Positions 7,414 to 16,531 of a stretch of DNA of 64,000 nt are shown here, in pieces. How positions within the stretch are numbered: position 1 is the first letter of the stretch; each line of letters opens with the position of its first letter. The DNA is from Ilumatobacter sp. Lineage in GTDB: Bacteria > Actinomycetota > Acidimicrobiia > Acidimicrobiales > Ilumatobacteraceae. The notes under the pieces were generated by a model. That model saw nothing but the letters and a program-made list of their open reading frames with translations, did not search any database and had not been told where the DNA came from. The position numbers and the translations under genes were made by a program. Location of the stretch: positions 1 to 64,000 of the forward strand of contig REDU01000085.1 of NCBI GenBank assembly GCA_007693335.1, in the 5' to 3' direction.

Positions 7414-8241
7414 ATGGCGATCATCCATGTCGAGCCCGACGCCGATGCCGAGCTGATCCTCGACGTCCTCCGACGCGACGGTGCGGTCGTGATCGATCGT
7501 TTGGCCGACCACGCCACGATCGACGGCGTCCTGGCCGAGATGGAGCCGTACATCGACGCCACACCCACCGGGAGCGACGACTTCTCCGGACGCCGCACCC
7601 GGCGCACCGGTGCACTGGTCGCCCGGTCGGCCACCGGTCGACAGCTGGTGCAGCACCCGCTGGTGCTCGACGTCACCGGCCGCCTGCTCGACCGGGCCAT
7701 GAGCTACCAGCTCCATCTCACCCAGATCATCGCCATCGGCCCTGACGAACCGGCCCAGCCCATCCACCGCGACCAGTGGGCGTTCGACTTCTTCCCGTTC
7801 CCCACCGACCACCACGTGCAGTGCAACACCATCTGGGCGCTCACCGACTTCGACGAACAGAACGGCGCCACCCGGATCATCCCCGGATCGCAGGACTGGC
7901 CCGACGATCAGGGACACACCCACGACGAGACCGTCGCCGCCGAGATGTCGAAGGGGTCGTGCCTCCTCTACACCGGCAAGGTGTACCACGGTGGAGGCGC
8001 CAACGACTCCGACGCGACCCGGATCGGGTTGAACATCACGTACGTGGTGGGATGGCTGCGCCAGGAGGAGAACCAGTACCTGTCGGTGCCCCTCGACGTG
8101 GCGGCCACGCTCGACGACGACCTGCTACGGCTGATGGGCTACCGCATCGGGGCCTATGCGCTCGGCTACATCGACGACGTCCGCGATCCACTCGAAGCGG
8201 TGCGGGGTCGCTCCGGTGCGATGAGCTTCGGGAGCAGCTGA
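7414..8241 (+). CDS. phytanoyl-CoA dioxygenase (PhyH) family protein
   Basis: This 275-residue Fe(II)/2-oxoglutarate-dependent oxygenase-like protein has IHRDQWAF (the H-x-D pair of the iron triad) near residues 119-126 and NGATRIIPGSQ. YHGGGANDSDATRIGLNIT supplies the distal His and the 2-oxoglutarate-binding Arg. These are standard PhyH-family features. The substrate cannot be inferred; family members hydroxylate fatty acyl chains, secondary metabolites or small alcohols. The ATG at 7414 is the first in-frame start after the divergent YggT promoter region. It is followed by a tiny membrane peptide gene and then a serine hydrolase, with no evidence of a shared operon. Confidence 0.8.
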   Translation: MAIIHVEPDADAELILDVLRRDGAVVIDRLADHATIDGVLAEMEPYIDATPTGSDDFSGRRTRRTGALVARSATGRQLVQHPLVLDVTGRLLDRAMSYQLHLTQIIAIGPDEPAQPIHRDQWAFDFFPFPTDHHVQCNTIWALTDFDEQNGATRIIPGSQDWPDDQGHTHDETVAAEMSKGSCLLYTGKVYHGGGANDSDATRIGLNITYVVGWLRQEENQYLSVPLDVAATLDDDLLRLMGYRIGAYALGYIDDVRDPLEAVRGRSGAMSFGSS

Positions 8242-8345
8242 CCCGAAGAGGTGGTTCAACGTCGGCACAACTGGGTATTGCCGATCTGAACTGGCGCGGA
8301 GACTCAGATCCGTCGCCACCAACTCAAGCTCGGAGGGAACCCATC

Positions 8346-8411
8346 ATGTACATCGGTGGAGGCGTACTCGTTGTCATCCTGATCATCATCTTGCTCATCG
8401 TGCTGCTGTAG
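8346..8411 (+). CDS. 21-residue single-pass membrane peptide
   Basis: An ATG at 8346 opens a 21-codon frame ending TAG at 8409-8411. It encodes Met-Tyr-Ile-Gly-Gly-Gly and then an unbroken run of Val, Ile and Leu. A strong ribosome-binding site (GGAGGGAACCCATC) lies at ideal spacing, which is much better than most starts in this window. The peptide is just long enough to span a membrane. Tiny hydrophobic proteins of this kind exist in many bacteria as regulators of membrane complexes. Whether this one is conserved cannot be judged here. Confidence 0.6.
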   Translation: MYIGGGVLVVILIIILLIVLL

Positions 8412-8512
8412 TCACATCACAGCACTCAGCGCTCGGACCGGCCGCGCCGGAACCGGGCCTGCCAGACTCCGCAACTCGGGTCTCGAACGAGACCGGCCTG
8501 GAGGATCAACGA

Positions 8513-9703
8513 ATGAGCGAGAACACCAATGTCAGCGGCCACGTCGCCGACGGCTGGCAATCCGTCGCCGATGCCCTCTCGGGGAGCATCGAGCGGGGCG
8601 ACGACCTCGGCGCATCGGTCGCCGTCTACCACCGGGGCGACTGCGTGGTCGACATCGCAGGTGGCGCATTCGACGCGACCGGTGACCGCACGTACGACCA
8701 CGACACGCTCCAGCTGGTGTTCAGCACGACCAAGGGCATCACCTCGATCGCCGTGGCGATGTGTGTCCAGCGAGGCATGCTGCGCTACGACGAGAAGGTC
8801 TCGACGTACTGGCCCGAGTTCGGATCCAGCGGGAAAGACGACGCCACGGTGGCCCAGCTACTCAGCCACCAGTGCGGTCTGATCACGATCGACGGCATCA
8901 CGCTCGAGGAGGCGCTCGACTGGGACACGGTGACATCTCGGCTGGCGGCCGGAGTACCGGAGTGGCCGATCGGCAGCGCGCACGGTTACCACGCACTGAC
9001 CTTCGGATGGCTGGCCGGAGAACTGGTTCGGAGGGTGGACGGACGGTCGATCGGCCAGTTCGTGGCCGATGAGATCGCCGGACCCCTGGGCGTCGATCTG
9101 TGGATCGGCCTTCCGGAGTCGGAGGAACACCGCGTTTCACCACTCGTCGGGGGCATCGGCGTCACCGACGGCGACATGGATCCCGACGTGAAAGCCATGA
9201 TGGACCAGGTGATCGGTCCGGGCACGTTGGGAGGCCGCGCCCTCTCGCTGAGCGGGGCGTTCTCGGTCGACGGGGCCTTCAACCGGCGCGACGTGCACGC
9301 CGCCGAGATCCCCGCGGCCAACGCGATCTCGAACGCCGCGGCGCTCGCGAAGATCTATGCGGCCACACTCGCCCCGGTCGACGGCGTCCAACTCATCGAC
9401 GACGCCACCCGCGAGATCGTCCGCACCCAGGTGACACCGCACGGTGAGCCCGACAACTGCCTACTGCTGCCCACCACGTTCGGAATGGGATTCATGACGC
9501 ATGGCCTCTTCACGCCCTACGCGGGCCCCGGCAGCTTCGGCCACCCCGGGGCCGGCGGCTCGGTCGCGTTCGCCCAGCCCGAGCGCGACCTTGCGTTCGC
9601 CTACGCCATGAACACGATGGCCGCCAATCTGGCTGCCGACTTCCGAGCCCAGCAGTTGATCGAAGCAGCGGCCACCGTCATCGACGCCGGCACCGCTGCC
9701 TGA
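8513..9703 (+). CDS. beta-lactamase-related serine hydrolase (esterase family VIII type)
   Basis: The 396-residue protein has the class C beta-lactamase/penicillin-binding fold signature. The Ser-x-x-Lys motif is FSTTKGIT near residue 70, the Tyr motif is HGYHALTFGWLAGE near residue 160, and the GHPGAGGSVAFA segment replaces the usual Lys-Thr-Gly box. These features fit EstB-like carboxylesterases and serine hydrolases better than true beta-lactamases. No signal peptide is seen, so it is probably cytoplasmic. The start has an excellent GGAGG 7-8 bases upstream. The natural substrate is unknown; it is likely an ester or lactone. Confidence 0.85.
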   Translation: MSENTNVSGHVADGWQSVADALSGSIERGDDLGASVAVYHRGDCVVDIAGGAFDATGDRTYDHDTLQLVFSTTKGITSIAVAMCVQRGMLRYDEKVSTYWPEFGSSGKDDATVAQLLSHQCGLITIDGITLEEALDWDTVTSRLAAGVPEWPIGSAHGYHALTFGWLAGELVRRVDGRSIGQFVADEIAGPLGVDLWIGLPESEEHRVSPLVGGIGVTDGDMDPDVKAMMDQVIGPGTLGGRALSLSGAFSVDGAFNRRDVHAAEIPAANAISNAAALAKIYAATLAPVDGVQLIDDATREIVRTQVTPHGEPDNCLLLPTTFGMGFMTHGLFTPYAGPGSFGHPGAGGSVAFAQPERDLAFAYAMNTMAANLAADFRAQQLIEAAATVIDAGTAA

Positions 9704-9752
9704 TCACCAGGGGGTTCACACGTCGCGACCGGTCGACGTCAGGAGAGCCGAG

Positions 9753-11864
9753 ATGAACGAAGCGCACACTCGACGTCAGTCCACGGCGGCGGCGGACGAC
9801 GCGGCTGCGGAAGCCGACGACAGCCATCGCGGTCACGCCAGCGACCCGAGCAATGATCACGGCGATCACGGCGATCACGGCGACCACGCCGCACAGTTCA
9901 GGGATCGATTCTGGCTGACACTGGTGCTGTCGGTCCCGGTCGTGATCTGGGCACCGATGATCCAGGACTGGTTCGGCTACACCGCCCCGCAGTTCCCCGG
10001 CGACGAACTGATCGCACCGATCCTGGGCACGATCATCTTCTTCTACGGCGGTTGGCCGTTCCTCACCGGAGCGAAGGACGAGGCCCGCCCATGGCAGCCC
10101 GGGATGATGATGCTGATCGCGATGGCGATCACGGTCGCCTACGTCGCGTCGCTCGCCACCTCGTTGGGCCTCTTCGACACCCAGATCTGGTGGGAGCTGG
10201 CGCTGCTGATCGCGATCATGTTGCTCGGCCACTGGATCGAGATGCGCGCGGTCGGCCAGGCCCAGGGTGCGCTCTCAGCACTCGCGGAGATGATGCCCGA
10301 CGAGGCCGAGCGGGTGACCGACGACGGCGAGACCGAGACGGTCAAGGTGACCGCTCTCGAGGTCGGCGACGTCGTACTGGTGCGCCCGGGTGCCCGGGTC
10401 CCCGCCGACGGTGAGATCGTCGAGGGCGCCGCCGATGTCGACGAATCCATGATCACGGGCGAGTCCACACCGGTGTCGCGTGGCGAGGGCGAGCGGGTGG
10501 TGGCAGCGACCGTGGTCGCCGACTCGAGCCTCCGGGTGAAGGTCGACGCGGTCGGCGACGACACCGCCCTGGCAGGTATCCAGAAGATGGTCGAGGATGC
10601 CCAGGAATCGAAATCCAAGACCCAACGGCTGGCCGACCGAACCGCTGCGCTGCTGTTCTACGTCGCGGTGGCGGTCGCGGCGATCACCGCGATCGTGTGG
10701 GCCCTGACGGGTCAACCGGACTTCGCGATCAACCGATCGGTCACGGTGCTGGTCATCGCCTGTCCCCACGCGCTGGGACTGGCGATCCCACTGGTGACCG
10801 CCATCTCGACGTCGAAATCCGCCAGCTCTGGCATCCTCGTCAAGGACCGACTCGCGCTCGAGGCGATGCGACGCGTCGACACGGTGCTGTTCGACAAGAC
10901 CGGCACCCTGACACTCGGCGAGCACAAGGTGGCCGACACCGCCGTCACCGATGGCGTCGAACTCGACGAGATGCTGCGCCTGGCGGGCGCGGTCGAGGCC
11001 GACTCCGAACATCCGCTGGCTCGCGCCATTCACGCCCACGCGCGTGAACAGGTCGGTGAACTGCCCAGTGCCGGCGCGTTCGAATCGATGACCGGCAGGG
11101 GCGTCCAGGCCGAGGTGGACGGCACCACGGTGGCGGTCGGGGGTCCCGCTCTGCTCGACGACCGGGAACTCGCCGCACCTGACGACCTCGACGAGCACCT
11201 CGACGCCTGGCGAGAGCGTGGCGCGGCGATCCTCTACGTCGTGCGTGACGGCTCGGTCATCGGAGCGCTCGCGTTGGAGGACCAGGTCCGGGAGGTCTCT
11301 CGCGAGGCCATCGACCGGCTCCACCGAGCGAACGTGACCGTTGCGATGATCACCGGGGACGCCCAACAGGTGGCCGATGCAGTGGCCGCCGAACTGGACA
11401 TCGACGAGGTGTTCGCCGAGGTCCTTCCCGAGGACAAGGACAAGAAGGTCGCCGAGCTCCAAGACCAGGGTCGCAGCGTCGCGATGGTCGGCGACGGCAT
11501 CAACGATGCGCCGGCCCTCGCCCGTGCCGACGTCGGCATCGCCATCGGCGCCGGCACCGACGTCGCGATCGAGTCGGCCGGGATCATCCTGGCAGCCGAC
11601 GACCCCCGCGGGGTGGTGGCGATCCGTGATCTGTCCCAGGCCACCTACCGAAAGATGGTCCAGAACCTGTGGTGGGCCGCCGGCTACAACATCGTCGCGC
11701 TCCCGCTGGCCGCCGGGATCCTCGCGCCATGGGGCATCATCCTCCCCATCGCCGTCGGGGCGATCCTGATGTCGACCTCCACGGTCGTGGTCGCCCTCAA
11801 CGCCCAGCTGCTGCGTCGCGTGGAACTGAACGTCGGTGACGGAGAACTCGCCGCCGCCAGCTGA
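9753..11864 (+). CDS. copB: copper/silver-type P1B ATPase (CopB class)
   Basis: This 703-residue heavy-metal P-type ATPase has a cytosolic N-terminus rich in His (repeated Asp-His-Gly around residues 30-45) in place of a CXXC domain. Transmembrane helices flank VDESMITGES (actuator) and the metal-site motif Cys-Pro-His (Cys337). DKTGTLT follows with the phosphorylated Asp381, and then MVGDGINDAPALARADVGIA. The Cys-Pro-His motif together with the His-rich leader marks the CopB (P1B-3) class, which exports Cu or Ag ions. The start has AGGAGAG at correct spacing. No copper regulator or chaperone gene is adjacent. The triple GATCACGGC repeat encoding the His tract is visible at 9858-9890. Confidence 0.88.
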   Translation: MNEAHTRRQSTAAADDAAAEADDSHRGHASDPSNDHGDHGDHGDHAAQFRDRFWLTLVLSVPVVIWAPMIQDWFGYTAPQFPGDELIAPILGTIIFFYGGWPFLTGAKDEARPWQPGMMMLIAMAITVAYVASLATSLGLFDTQIWWELALLIAIMLLGHWIEMRAVGQAQGALSALAEMMPDEAERVTDDGETETVKVTALEVGDVVLVRPGARVPADGEIVEGAADVDESMITGESTPVSRGEGERVVAATVVADSSLRVKVDAVGDDTALAGIQKMVEDAQESKSKTQRLADRTAALLFYVAVAVAAITAIVWALTGQPDFAINRSVTVLVIACPHALGLAIPLVTAISTSKSASSGILVKDRLALEAMRRVDTVLFDKTGTLTLGEHKVADTAVTDGVELDEMLRLAGAVEADSEHPLARAIHAHAREQVGELPSAGAFESMTGRGVQAEVDGTTVAVGGPALLDDRELAAPDDLDEHLDAWRERGAAILYVVRDGSVIGALALEDQVREVSREAIDRLHRANVTVAMITGDAQQVADAVAAELDIDEVFAEVLPEDKDKKVAELQDQGRSVAMVGDGINDAPALARADVGIAIGAGTDVAIESAGIILAADDPRGVVAIRDLSQATYRKMVQNLWWAAGYNIVALPLAAGILAPWGIILPIAVGAILMSTSTVVVALNAQLLRRVELNVGDGELAAAS

Positions 11865-11943
11865 CCGCGATTCGGATCCGGGGTGGGAACACCCCCAGCC
11901 GGTGGTGTCAGAACCGTGATCCCGGGTCCGCGAAACTCGGCAC

Positions 11944-13092
11944 GTGATCACTGGCTTCCTCCATCCGGGTTCCATGGGTGCGTCGCTCGCTGCTGTGTGC
12001 ACCGGCCAACGCCTGTGGGTGAGCGACGGGCGGACCGACGCCACACGAGAGCGTGCGCACGACGCAGGGCTCGTCGACACCTGGTCGCTGCACGAGCTGG
12101 CCGAGCGGGCCGATGTCATCGTGTCGGTGTGCCCACCCGCCGCCGCGCTCACTCAGGCCGAAGCCATCTCGGCCGTCGGCTACGACGGGATCTACGTGGA
12201 CGCGAACGCCGTCTCACCGAGTACGGCCCGGCAGATCGGCGACCTGTTCGACCGGTTCGTCGACGGCGGGATCATCGGGCCGCCGGTGCGGCATCCCGGC
12301 TCGACCCGCCTCTACCTCGCCGGTGAGGAGGCGAGCGCCGTCGCCGCGCTCTGGGACGGATCGGCGCTCGACGTCCGGGTACTCGACGATCCTGCGGGCG
12401 CCGCCTCCGCGGTCAAGGTCTGTTTCGCTGCCTGGACGAAGGGATCGGCCGCGCTGTTGCTGGCGATCCGAGCCCTGGCTCGCGCCGAGGGCATCGACGA
12501 TGCCCTCCTCGATGAATGGGCGATCTCGATTCCGGATCTCGCAGGGCAATCGGAGCGCTCAGCGTTCGGCAACGCCCCGAAAGCGTGGCGCTTCGTCGGT
12601 GAGATGGAGCAGATCGCGGGCGCGTTCGACGAGCACGATCTTCCCGCGGGCTTCGCGGTAGCGGCCGCCGATCTGTACCGGCGCCTCGCCACCTTCAAGG
12701 ATGCAGCCGGCCCGACCGTCGCCTCGTACGAACTGGCGGAACCTCGAGTGATGGTCGTGTCCGCCGACCACGTCTTGCTCTCGTACCGTGCAACGTTCGT
12801 CCGGCCGGCATCGAGCGACAACGACTCCGACGCAACTCCCGTGATCTGGAACATCACGTCGCTGCGGACCCGGATCGGCGACCACTGGCTCAACCGGTTC
12901 AGCCAGGACACGCCCGCGAGCCGAGCAAACACTCGCCGCAGGCACCGACACATCTGCCCTGACCGAGCGTCCCATGATCGCCGGCGACCTGCCCCGCACG
13001 GCGCGTCGAACCGTCCATCATCCGACGAGACGGGTAGTGGGGCGGGTGGGTATCGAACCCACGACCCAGGGATTATGAGTCCCCTGCTCTGA
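11944..13092 (+). CDS. chimeric ORF: DUF1932/6PGDH-like dehydrogenase fused to a DUF4440 remnant
   Basis: Residues 1-260 form an NAD-binding dehydrogenase-like protein of the 6-phosphogluconate dehydrogenase/DUF1932 type. It has a GFLHPGSMG dinucleotide loop, VDANAVSPSTA, and a helical domain with FGNAPKAWRFVGEMEQIA. The family normally ends near here. The frame instead continues without a stop into about 65 residues (YELAEPRVMVV...LLSYRATF...NRFSQDTPA) that look like the C-terminal half of a DUF4440/SnoaL-like protein. It then runs through non-protein-like sequence into tRNA-Met. The DUF4440 N-terminus is missing, so I infer an in-frame deletion fusing two genes. The start is a GTG at 11944. 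The dehydrogenase half may still fold. Confidence 0.65.
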   Translation: MITGFLHPGSMGASLAAVCTGQRLWVSDGRTDATRERAHDAGLVDTWSLHELAERADVIVSVCPPAAALTQAEAISAVGYDGIYVDANAVSPSTARQIGDLFDRFVDGGIIGPPVRHPGSTRLYLAGEEASAVAALWDGSALDVRVLDDPAGAASAVKVCFAAWTKGSAALLLAIRALARAEGIDDALLDEWAISIPDLAGQSERSAFGNAPKAWRFVGEMEQIAGAFDEHDLPAGFAVAAADLYRRLATFKDAAGPTVASYELAEPRVMVVSADHVLLSYRATFVRPASSDNDSDATPVIWNITSLRTRIGDHWLNRFSQDTPASRANTRRRHRHICPDRASHDRRRPAPHGASNRPSSDETGSGAGGYRTHDPGIMSPLL

Positions 13093-13110
13093 CCACTGAG
13101 CTACCGCCCC
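13038..13110 (-). tRNA. tRNA-Met(CAT)
   Basis: The minus strand gives acceptor GGGGCGG paired with CCGCCCC, D-arm GCTC/GAGC, anticodon loop CTCATAA (CAT) and T-arm GTGGG-TTCGATA-CCCAC. The discriminator is A and no CCA is encoded. A CAT anticodon could be elongator Met or a lysidine-modified Ile2 tRNA; elongator Met is my first choice. Confidence 0.88.
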
Positions 13111-13116
13111 GAACAC

Positions 13117-13147
13117 GACGATGGGGTCCCAACGGGACCCCATCGTC
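13117..13147 (-). terminator. 14-bp perfect hairpin between two tRNA genes
   Basis: GACGATGGGGTCCC (13117-13130), loop AAC, then the exact complement GGGACCCCATCGTC (13134-13147). It lies between tRNA-Asn and tRNA-Met, both on the minus strand. There is no T-run, so termination would be of the GC-hairpin type common in actinobacteria, or it could be a processing signal between the tRNAs. Confidence 0.65.
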
Positions 13148-13153
13148 AGTGAG

Positions 13154-13226
13154 CTCCGGGGGTGGGGCTCGAACCCACGACAAATCGGTTAACAGCCGAT
13201 TGCTCTGCCAGCTGAGCTACCCCGGA
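13154..13226 (-). tRNA. tRNA-Asn(GTT)
   Basis: The minus strand gives acceptor TCCGGGG paired with CCCCGGA, D-arm GCTC/GAGC, anticodon loop CTGTTAA (GTT), T-arm GTGGG-TTCGAGC-CCCAC and discriminator G. CCA is not encoded. Confidence 0.95.
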
Positions 13227-13410
13227 AGGACGGGGAAAGGTTATCGCCCGCACCAATCCCATCACACGCCGATGCACCGAACTACTGGAGTACAAGAGCA
13301 CGGACAACCCATCGGATGCTTGCTCCGCCGGATCGACGGATCAGCCCCCATGCGTCGCAGCGGGCGATCTCGGCGAGCGTCCACGACTCGGCCCGGTACG
13401 GGGCCTGACG

Positions 13411-14730
13411 CTACTCGGCCTCGAGGAACTCGCGGAGCTTGTGGGAGCGCTGGGGGTGACGGAGCTTGGCGAGGGTCTTGGCTTCGATCTGGCGGATGCG
13501 CTCGCGGGTGACGCCGAACTCCCTGCCGACCTCTTCGAGTGTCTTGGCGCGGGCACCATCGAGGCCGAACCGCATGCGCACGATCTCCTGCTCCCGCTCG
13601 CTGAGCTCACCCAGCACCGACTCGACCGCCTCGGTGAGCATCGTGCGGGTGGCGGCGTCGGCCGGGCCGTCGGTGGACGCATCCTCGATGAAGTCACCCA
13701 GGTTCGACTCGTCCTCCTCGCCCACCGGCGAGTCGAGCGACAGCGGGTCGAGCGAGATCCGCAGCAGGTCGCGCACCCGCTCGGGTTCGATCTGGAGCTT
13801 GGCCGCCAGCTCGTCGACGGTCGGTTCACGCTCGAGTTCCTGCTGCATCTGACGACGGGTGCGGGTGAGGCGGTTCATGTGCTCGACCATGTGCACCGGG
13901 ATACGGATGGTGCGGGCCTGATCGGCGATCGAGCGGGTGATGGCCTGACGGATCCACCACGTGGCGTAGGTCGAGAACTTGAAACCCTTGGTGTGGTCGA
14001 ACTTGTCGACGGCACGCATCAGCCCGAGGTTGCCCTCCTGGATGAGATCGAGCAGTTGCATCCCCCGACCCGAGTAGCGCTTGGCGATGCTCACGACCAG
14101 CCGGAGGTTGGCCTGGATGAGCTCGCTCTTCGCCCGCTGCCCACGCTGGACCGCGCGGGTCAGCATCCGCATCTCGGACGCCTCGAGCACCCGGTCCTCG
14201 TCACCAGCGCGATCGATCTGCTCGGCCGCGACGTTGCCCTCCTCGATCAGCTGAGCGAGTCGGCGCTCGTCCTCGGTCGTGAGGAGGTCGACCTGACCGA
14301 TCTCACGGAGGTACATGCGCACCCCGTCGGCCGTACCGGGTGACTCGGTGCCCTTGGCGGGGCGGCGAGCGGTGCGACGCCCGCGGCGGCGGGCCAGGAG
14401 CTGTTCGGCTTCGTCGTCCTCGATCACGATGCGGCGGCCGACCCCGGTGGAGGGTGTGTCGTCGAGCGCTTCGTGGAGGTCGTCGTCGATGGTCACACCG
14501 AGGCCGGCGAGGGAACGATGCACCACCGCCAACGCGTCGCCGGTCAGTTCGACGCTGCGCAGCACGTGGGCCACGTCTTCGGCATGCAGCTCCCCGGTGA
14601 TCTGACCGAGTCGGACGAGTTCGACCCATTCGTCGATGTCGACACCGGACAAGGGCGGCGAGGGCGGCGAGGGCTCGACGACGGGGTCAGCAGTCTCGGC
14701 GGTCGTGTCGGCCACCTCAGCTCCCCCCAT
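13411..14730 (-). CDS. rpoD: principal RNA polymerase sigma factor (sigma-70)
   Basis: This 439-residue group-1 sigma factor has region 1.2 ([15 protein letters not shown]) and region 2 ([21 protein letters not shown] then [15 protein letters not shown]), which recognises -10 elements. Region 3 includes [13 protein letters not shown]. Region 4 ([15 protein letters not shown]...[21 protein letters not shown]) holds the -35-binding helix-turn-helix, and the C-terminus is LREFLEAE. The N-terminal region 1.1 is acidic and short, with an Arg-rich linker near residues 115-125. The ATG at 14730 lies 14 bp inside the end of dnaG, so the genes are coupled in the classical macromolecular-synthesis order. 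Housekeeping transcription should depend on it. Confidence 0.96.
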   Translation of the reverse strand: MGGAEVADTTAETADPVVEPSPPSPPLSGVDIDEWVELVRLGQITGELHAEDVAHVLRSVELTGDALAVVHRSLAGLGVTIDDDLHEALDDTPSTGVGRRIVIEDDEAEQLLARRRGRRTARRPAKGTESPGTADGVRMYLREIGQVDLLTTEDERRLAQLIEEGNVAAEQIDRAGDEDRVLEASEMRMLTRAVQRGQRAKSELIQANLRLVVSIAKRYSGRGMQLLDLIQEGNLGLMRAVDKFDHTKGFKFSTYATWWIRQAITRSIADQARTIRIPVHMVEHMNRLTRTRRQMQQELEREPTVDELAAKLQIEPERVRDLLRISLDPLSLDSPVGEEDESNLGDFIEDASTDGPADAATRTMLTEAVESVLGELSEREQEIVRMRFGLDGARAKTLEEVGREFGVTRERIRQIEAKTLAKLRHPQRSHKLREFLEAE

Positions 14731-16474
14731 GGACTCGTTCCTCCGTTCGATCCGAGAGCCACGCTAGCAACCACGCCGCCGCCTCGTGGACGCGGTCGGC
14801 ACTCTGGAGGTCTTCGAGCTGGAGGCGTGCCTCGCGGTCGCGGCGGATCAGGTCGGGATCGGAGAGCCGTGACCCGCGCCCGAGCTCGCGGCGGGTGGCA
14901 GCTGCGATCAGGTTCCGAGCCTCGATCTCGGCGTCGGCCACGATGTCGATCACCGCGGCGGATTCGAGCAACTCCCTCGCGTCGGGATCGGCCCGTTCCA
15001 GTGCAGACGTCAGATCACCCTCGGCGCCGGCGAGGGCCAAGAACGCCCGTCGGCAGAGATCGTCCACGAACAGCGCTTCGACCAGCCAGGGAGCGATGGC
15101 GTTCCACTCGTGAACGAGCAGGGCGATCGCGGCGAACTCGGCGTTCTCCCGGGGTCCGCGTCGGACCGGCGCCGACACCCGCAGCTGCGGCCGACGGGTG
15201 CCCCGCTCGGCCAGCTGGACGAGATCGGCCACCGGGAGCCCGACCTGAGTGGCGACCTGTCCCGCGTAGAGCTTGCGGACGTTGACGTTGGGATGCTCGT
15301 TCACCACCGACATCGCGGTCTCGCCCAGGCGGGTCCGCTGTTCGGGCGACTGCGGTGCCCGACCGGTCAGCACCCGGTCGAGCCGGAACCCGAGGAACGG
15401 GAGCGCATCGTCGACGGCCGCAGCGAGGGCCTCGGGGTCGCTCTGCGCGAGGTCGCCGGGATCCTTGCCACCCACGAACCGGGCCACGCTCACCTCGACC
15501 TGGTACTTCTCCTCCCATTCGTAGAAGCGTTCGGCCGCGCCCTGGCCGGCGGCATCGGCGTCGAATGCCAGCACGACCCGGCTGGTGTAGCGCTTGAGCA
15601 GGCGGACGTGCTCTTCGGTGAAGGCCGTACCGCACGTGGCGACCGCCCGGGGCAATCCGGCCCGGTGGAAGCCGATCACGTCGGTGTAGCCCTCGCACAC
15701 GATCGCCTGATCGCTGGAGACGATGTCGGACTTGGCCCAGTTCAGCCCGTAGAGGGTCTTCGACTTCGTGTAGATGGGCGTCTCGGGCGAGTTCTTGTAC
15801 TTGGCGGGATCGTCGGAGCCGGGCAGGACCCGACCCCCCACGCCGATCGCCTCACCGGTGTCACTGAAGATCGGGAACAGCACCCGGGCACGGAACGCGT
15901 CCTGCGACCGGTTGCGCTTGTTCTGGAAGACCAGACCCACCTCACGGAGCAGGTCGGCGGACACACCGGCTCCCCGGGCCAGCGCATCCCAGTCATCGGG
16001 CGCCCAGCCGAGCTTGAACTGGCGTGCGATGTCACCCGACAGCCCTCGGCTGCGGAGGTAGTCGCGGGCCGGTCGGGCACCAGGGTCGTTCAGCAGCCGG
16101 TCGTGGTACCAGTCGATGGCGGTGGCCATGGCCTCGACCAGCTGCTTGCGTCGGGCGCGCTCCTTGCTCTGACCGGCGGAGGTGTAGGTGAGCTGGATAC
16201 CGGCGCGGCCGGCCAGCTGCTCGACCGCGCCCACGAAGTCGACGTGTTCGATCTCCTGCACGAACGTGAACACATCACCCGACGCGTCGCAACCGAAGCA
16301 CTTGTAGCGCCCCGACTCTTCGCGCACGTTGAACGAGGGCGACTTCTCGGCGTGGAACGGACACAACCCGACCCAGTTCCGACCCACCTTGCGGAGCTGG
16401 ACCTGCTTGGAGACCACATCGACGATCGACACCGTGGAGCGGATCCGCTCGATGTCGTCATCCGCGATCGCCAT
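14717..16474 (-). CDS. dnaG: DNA primase
   Basis: This 585-residue primase makes RNA primers for DNA replication. The N-terminal zinc finger is [12 protein letters not shown] followed by [11 protein letters not shown]. The TOPRIM core includes [15 protein letters not shown] (catalytic Glu) and [17 protein letters not shown] (Asp-x-Asp). The C-terminal helicase-binding region is divergent and charged. It is transcribed behind ppdK (57-bp gap) and ahead of rpoD, which starts inside its last codons. A 990-codon ORF on the opposite strand (15110-18082) crosses this gene and is only a shadow. Confidence 0.96.
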   Translation of the reverse strand: MAIADDDIERIRSTVSIVDVVSKQVQLRKVGRNWVGLCPFHAEKSPSFNVREESGRYKCFGCDASGDVFTFVQEIEHVDFVGAVEQLAGRAGIQLTYTSAGQSKERARRKQLVEAMATAIDWYHDRLLNDPGARPARDYLRSRGLSGDIARQFKLGWAPDDWDALARGAGVSADLLREVGLVFQNKRNRSQDAFRARVLFPIFSDTGEAIGVGGRVLPGSDDPAKYKNSPETPIYTKSKTLYGLNWAKSDIVSSDQAIVCEGYTDVIGFHRAGLPRAVATCGTAFTEEHVRLLKRYTSRVVLAFDADAAGQGAAERFYEWEEKYQVEVSVARFVGGKDPGDLAQSDPEALAAAVDDALPFLGFRLDRVLTGRAPQSPEQRTRLGETAMSVVNEHPNVNVRKLYAGQVATQVGLPVADLVQLAERGTRRPQLRVSAPVRRGPRENAEFAAIALLVHEWNAIAPWLVEALFVDDLCRRAFLALAGAEGDLTSALERADPDARELLESAAVIDIVADAEIEARNLIAAATRRELGRGSRLSDPDLIRRDREARLQLEDLQSADRVHEAAAWLLAWLSDRTEERVHGGS

Positions 16475-16531
16475 GGGCCGAATCTACTGGTCGCCCCCCG
16501 GGGTCGGGCGCGGCGCGTTCGGTGCGGACCG

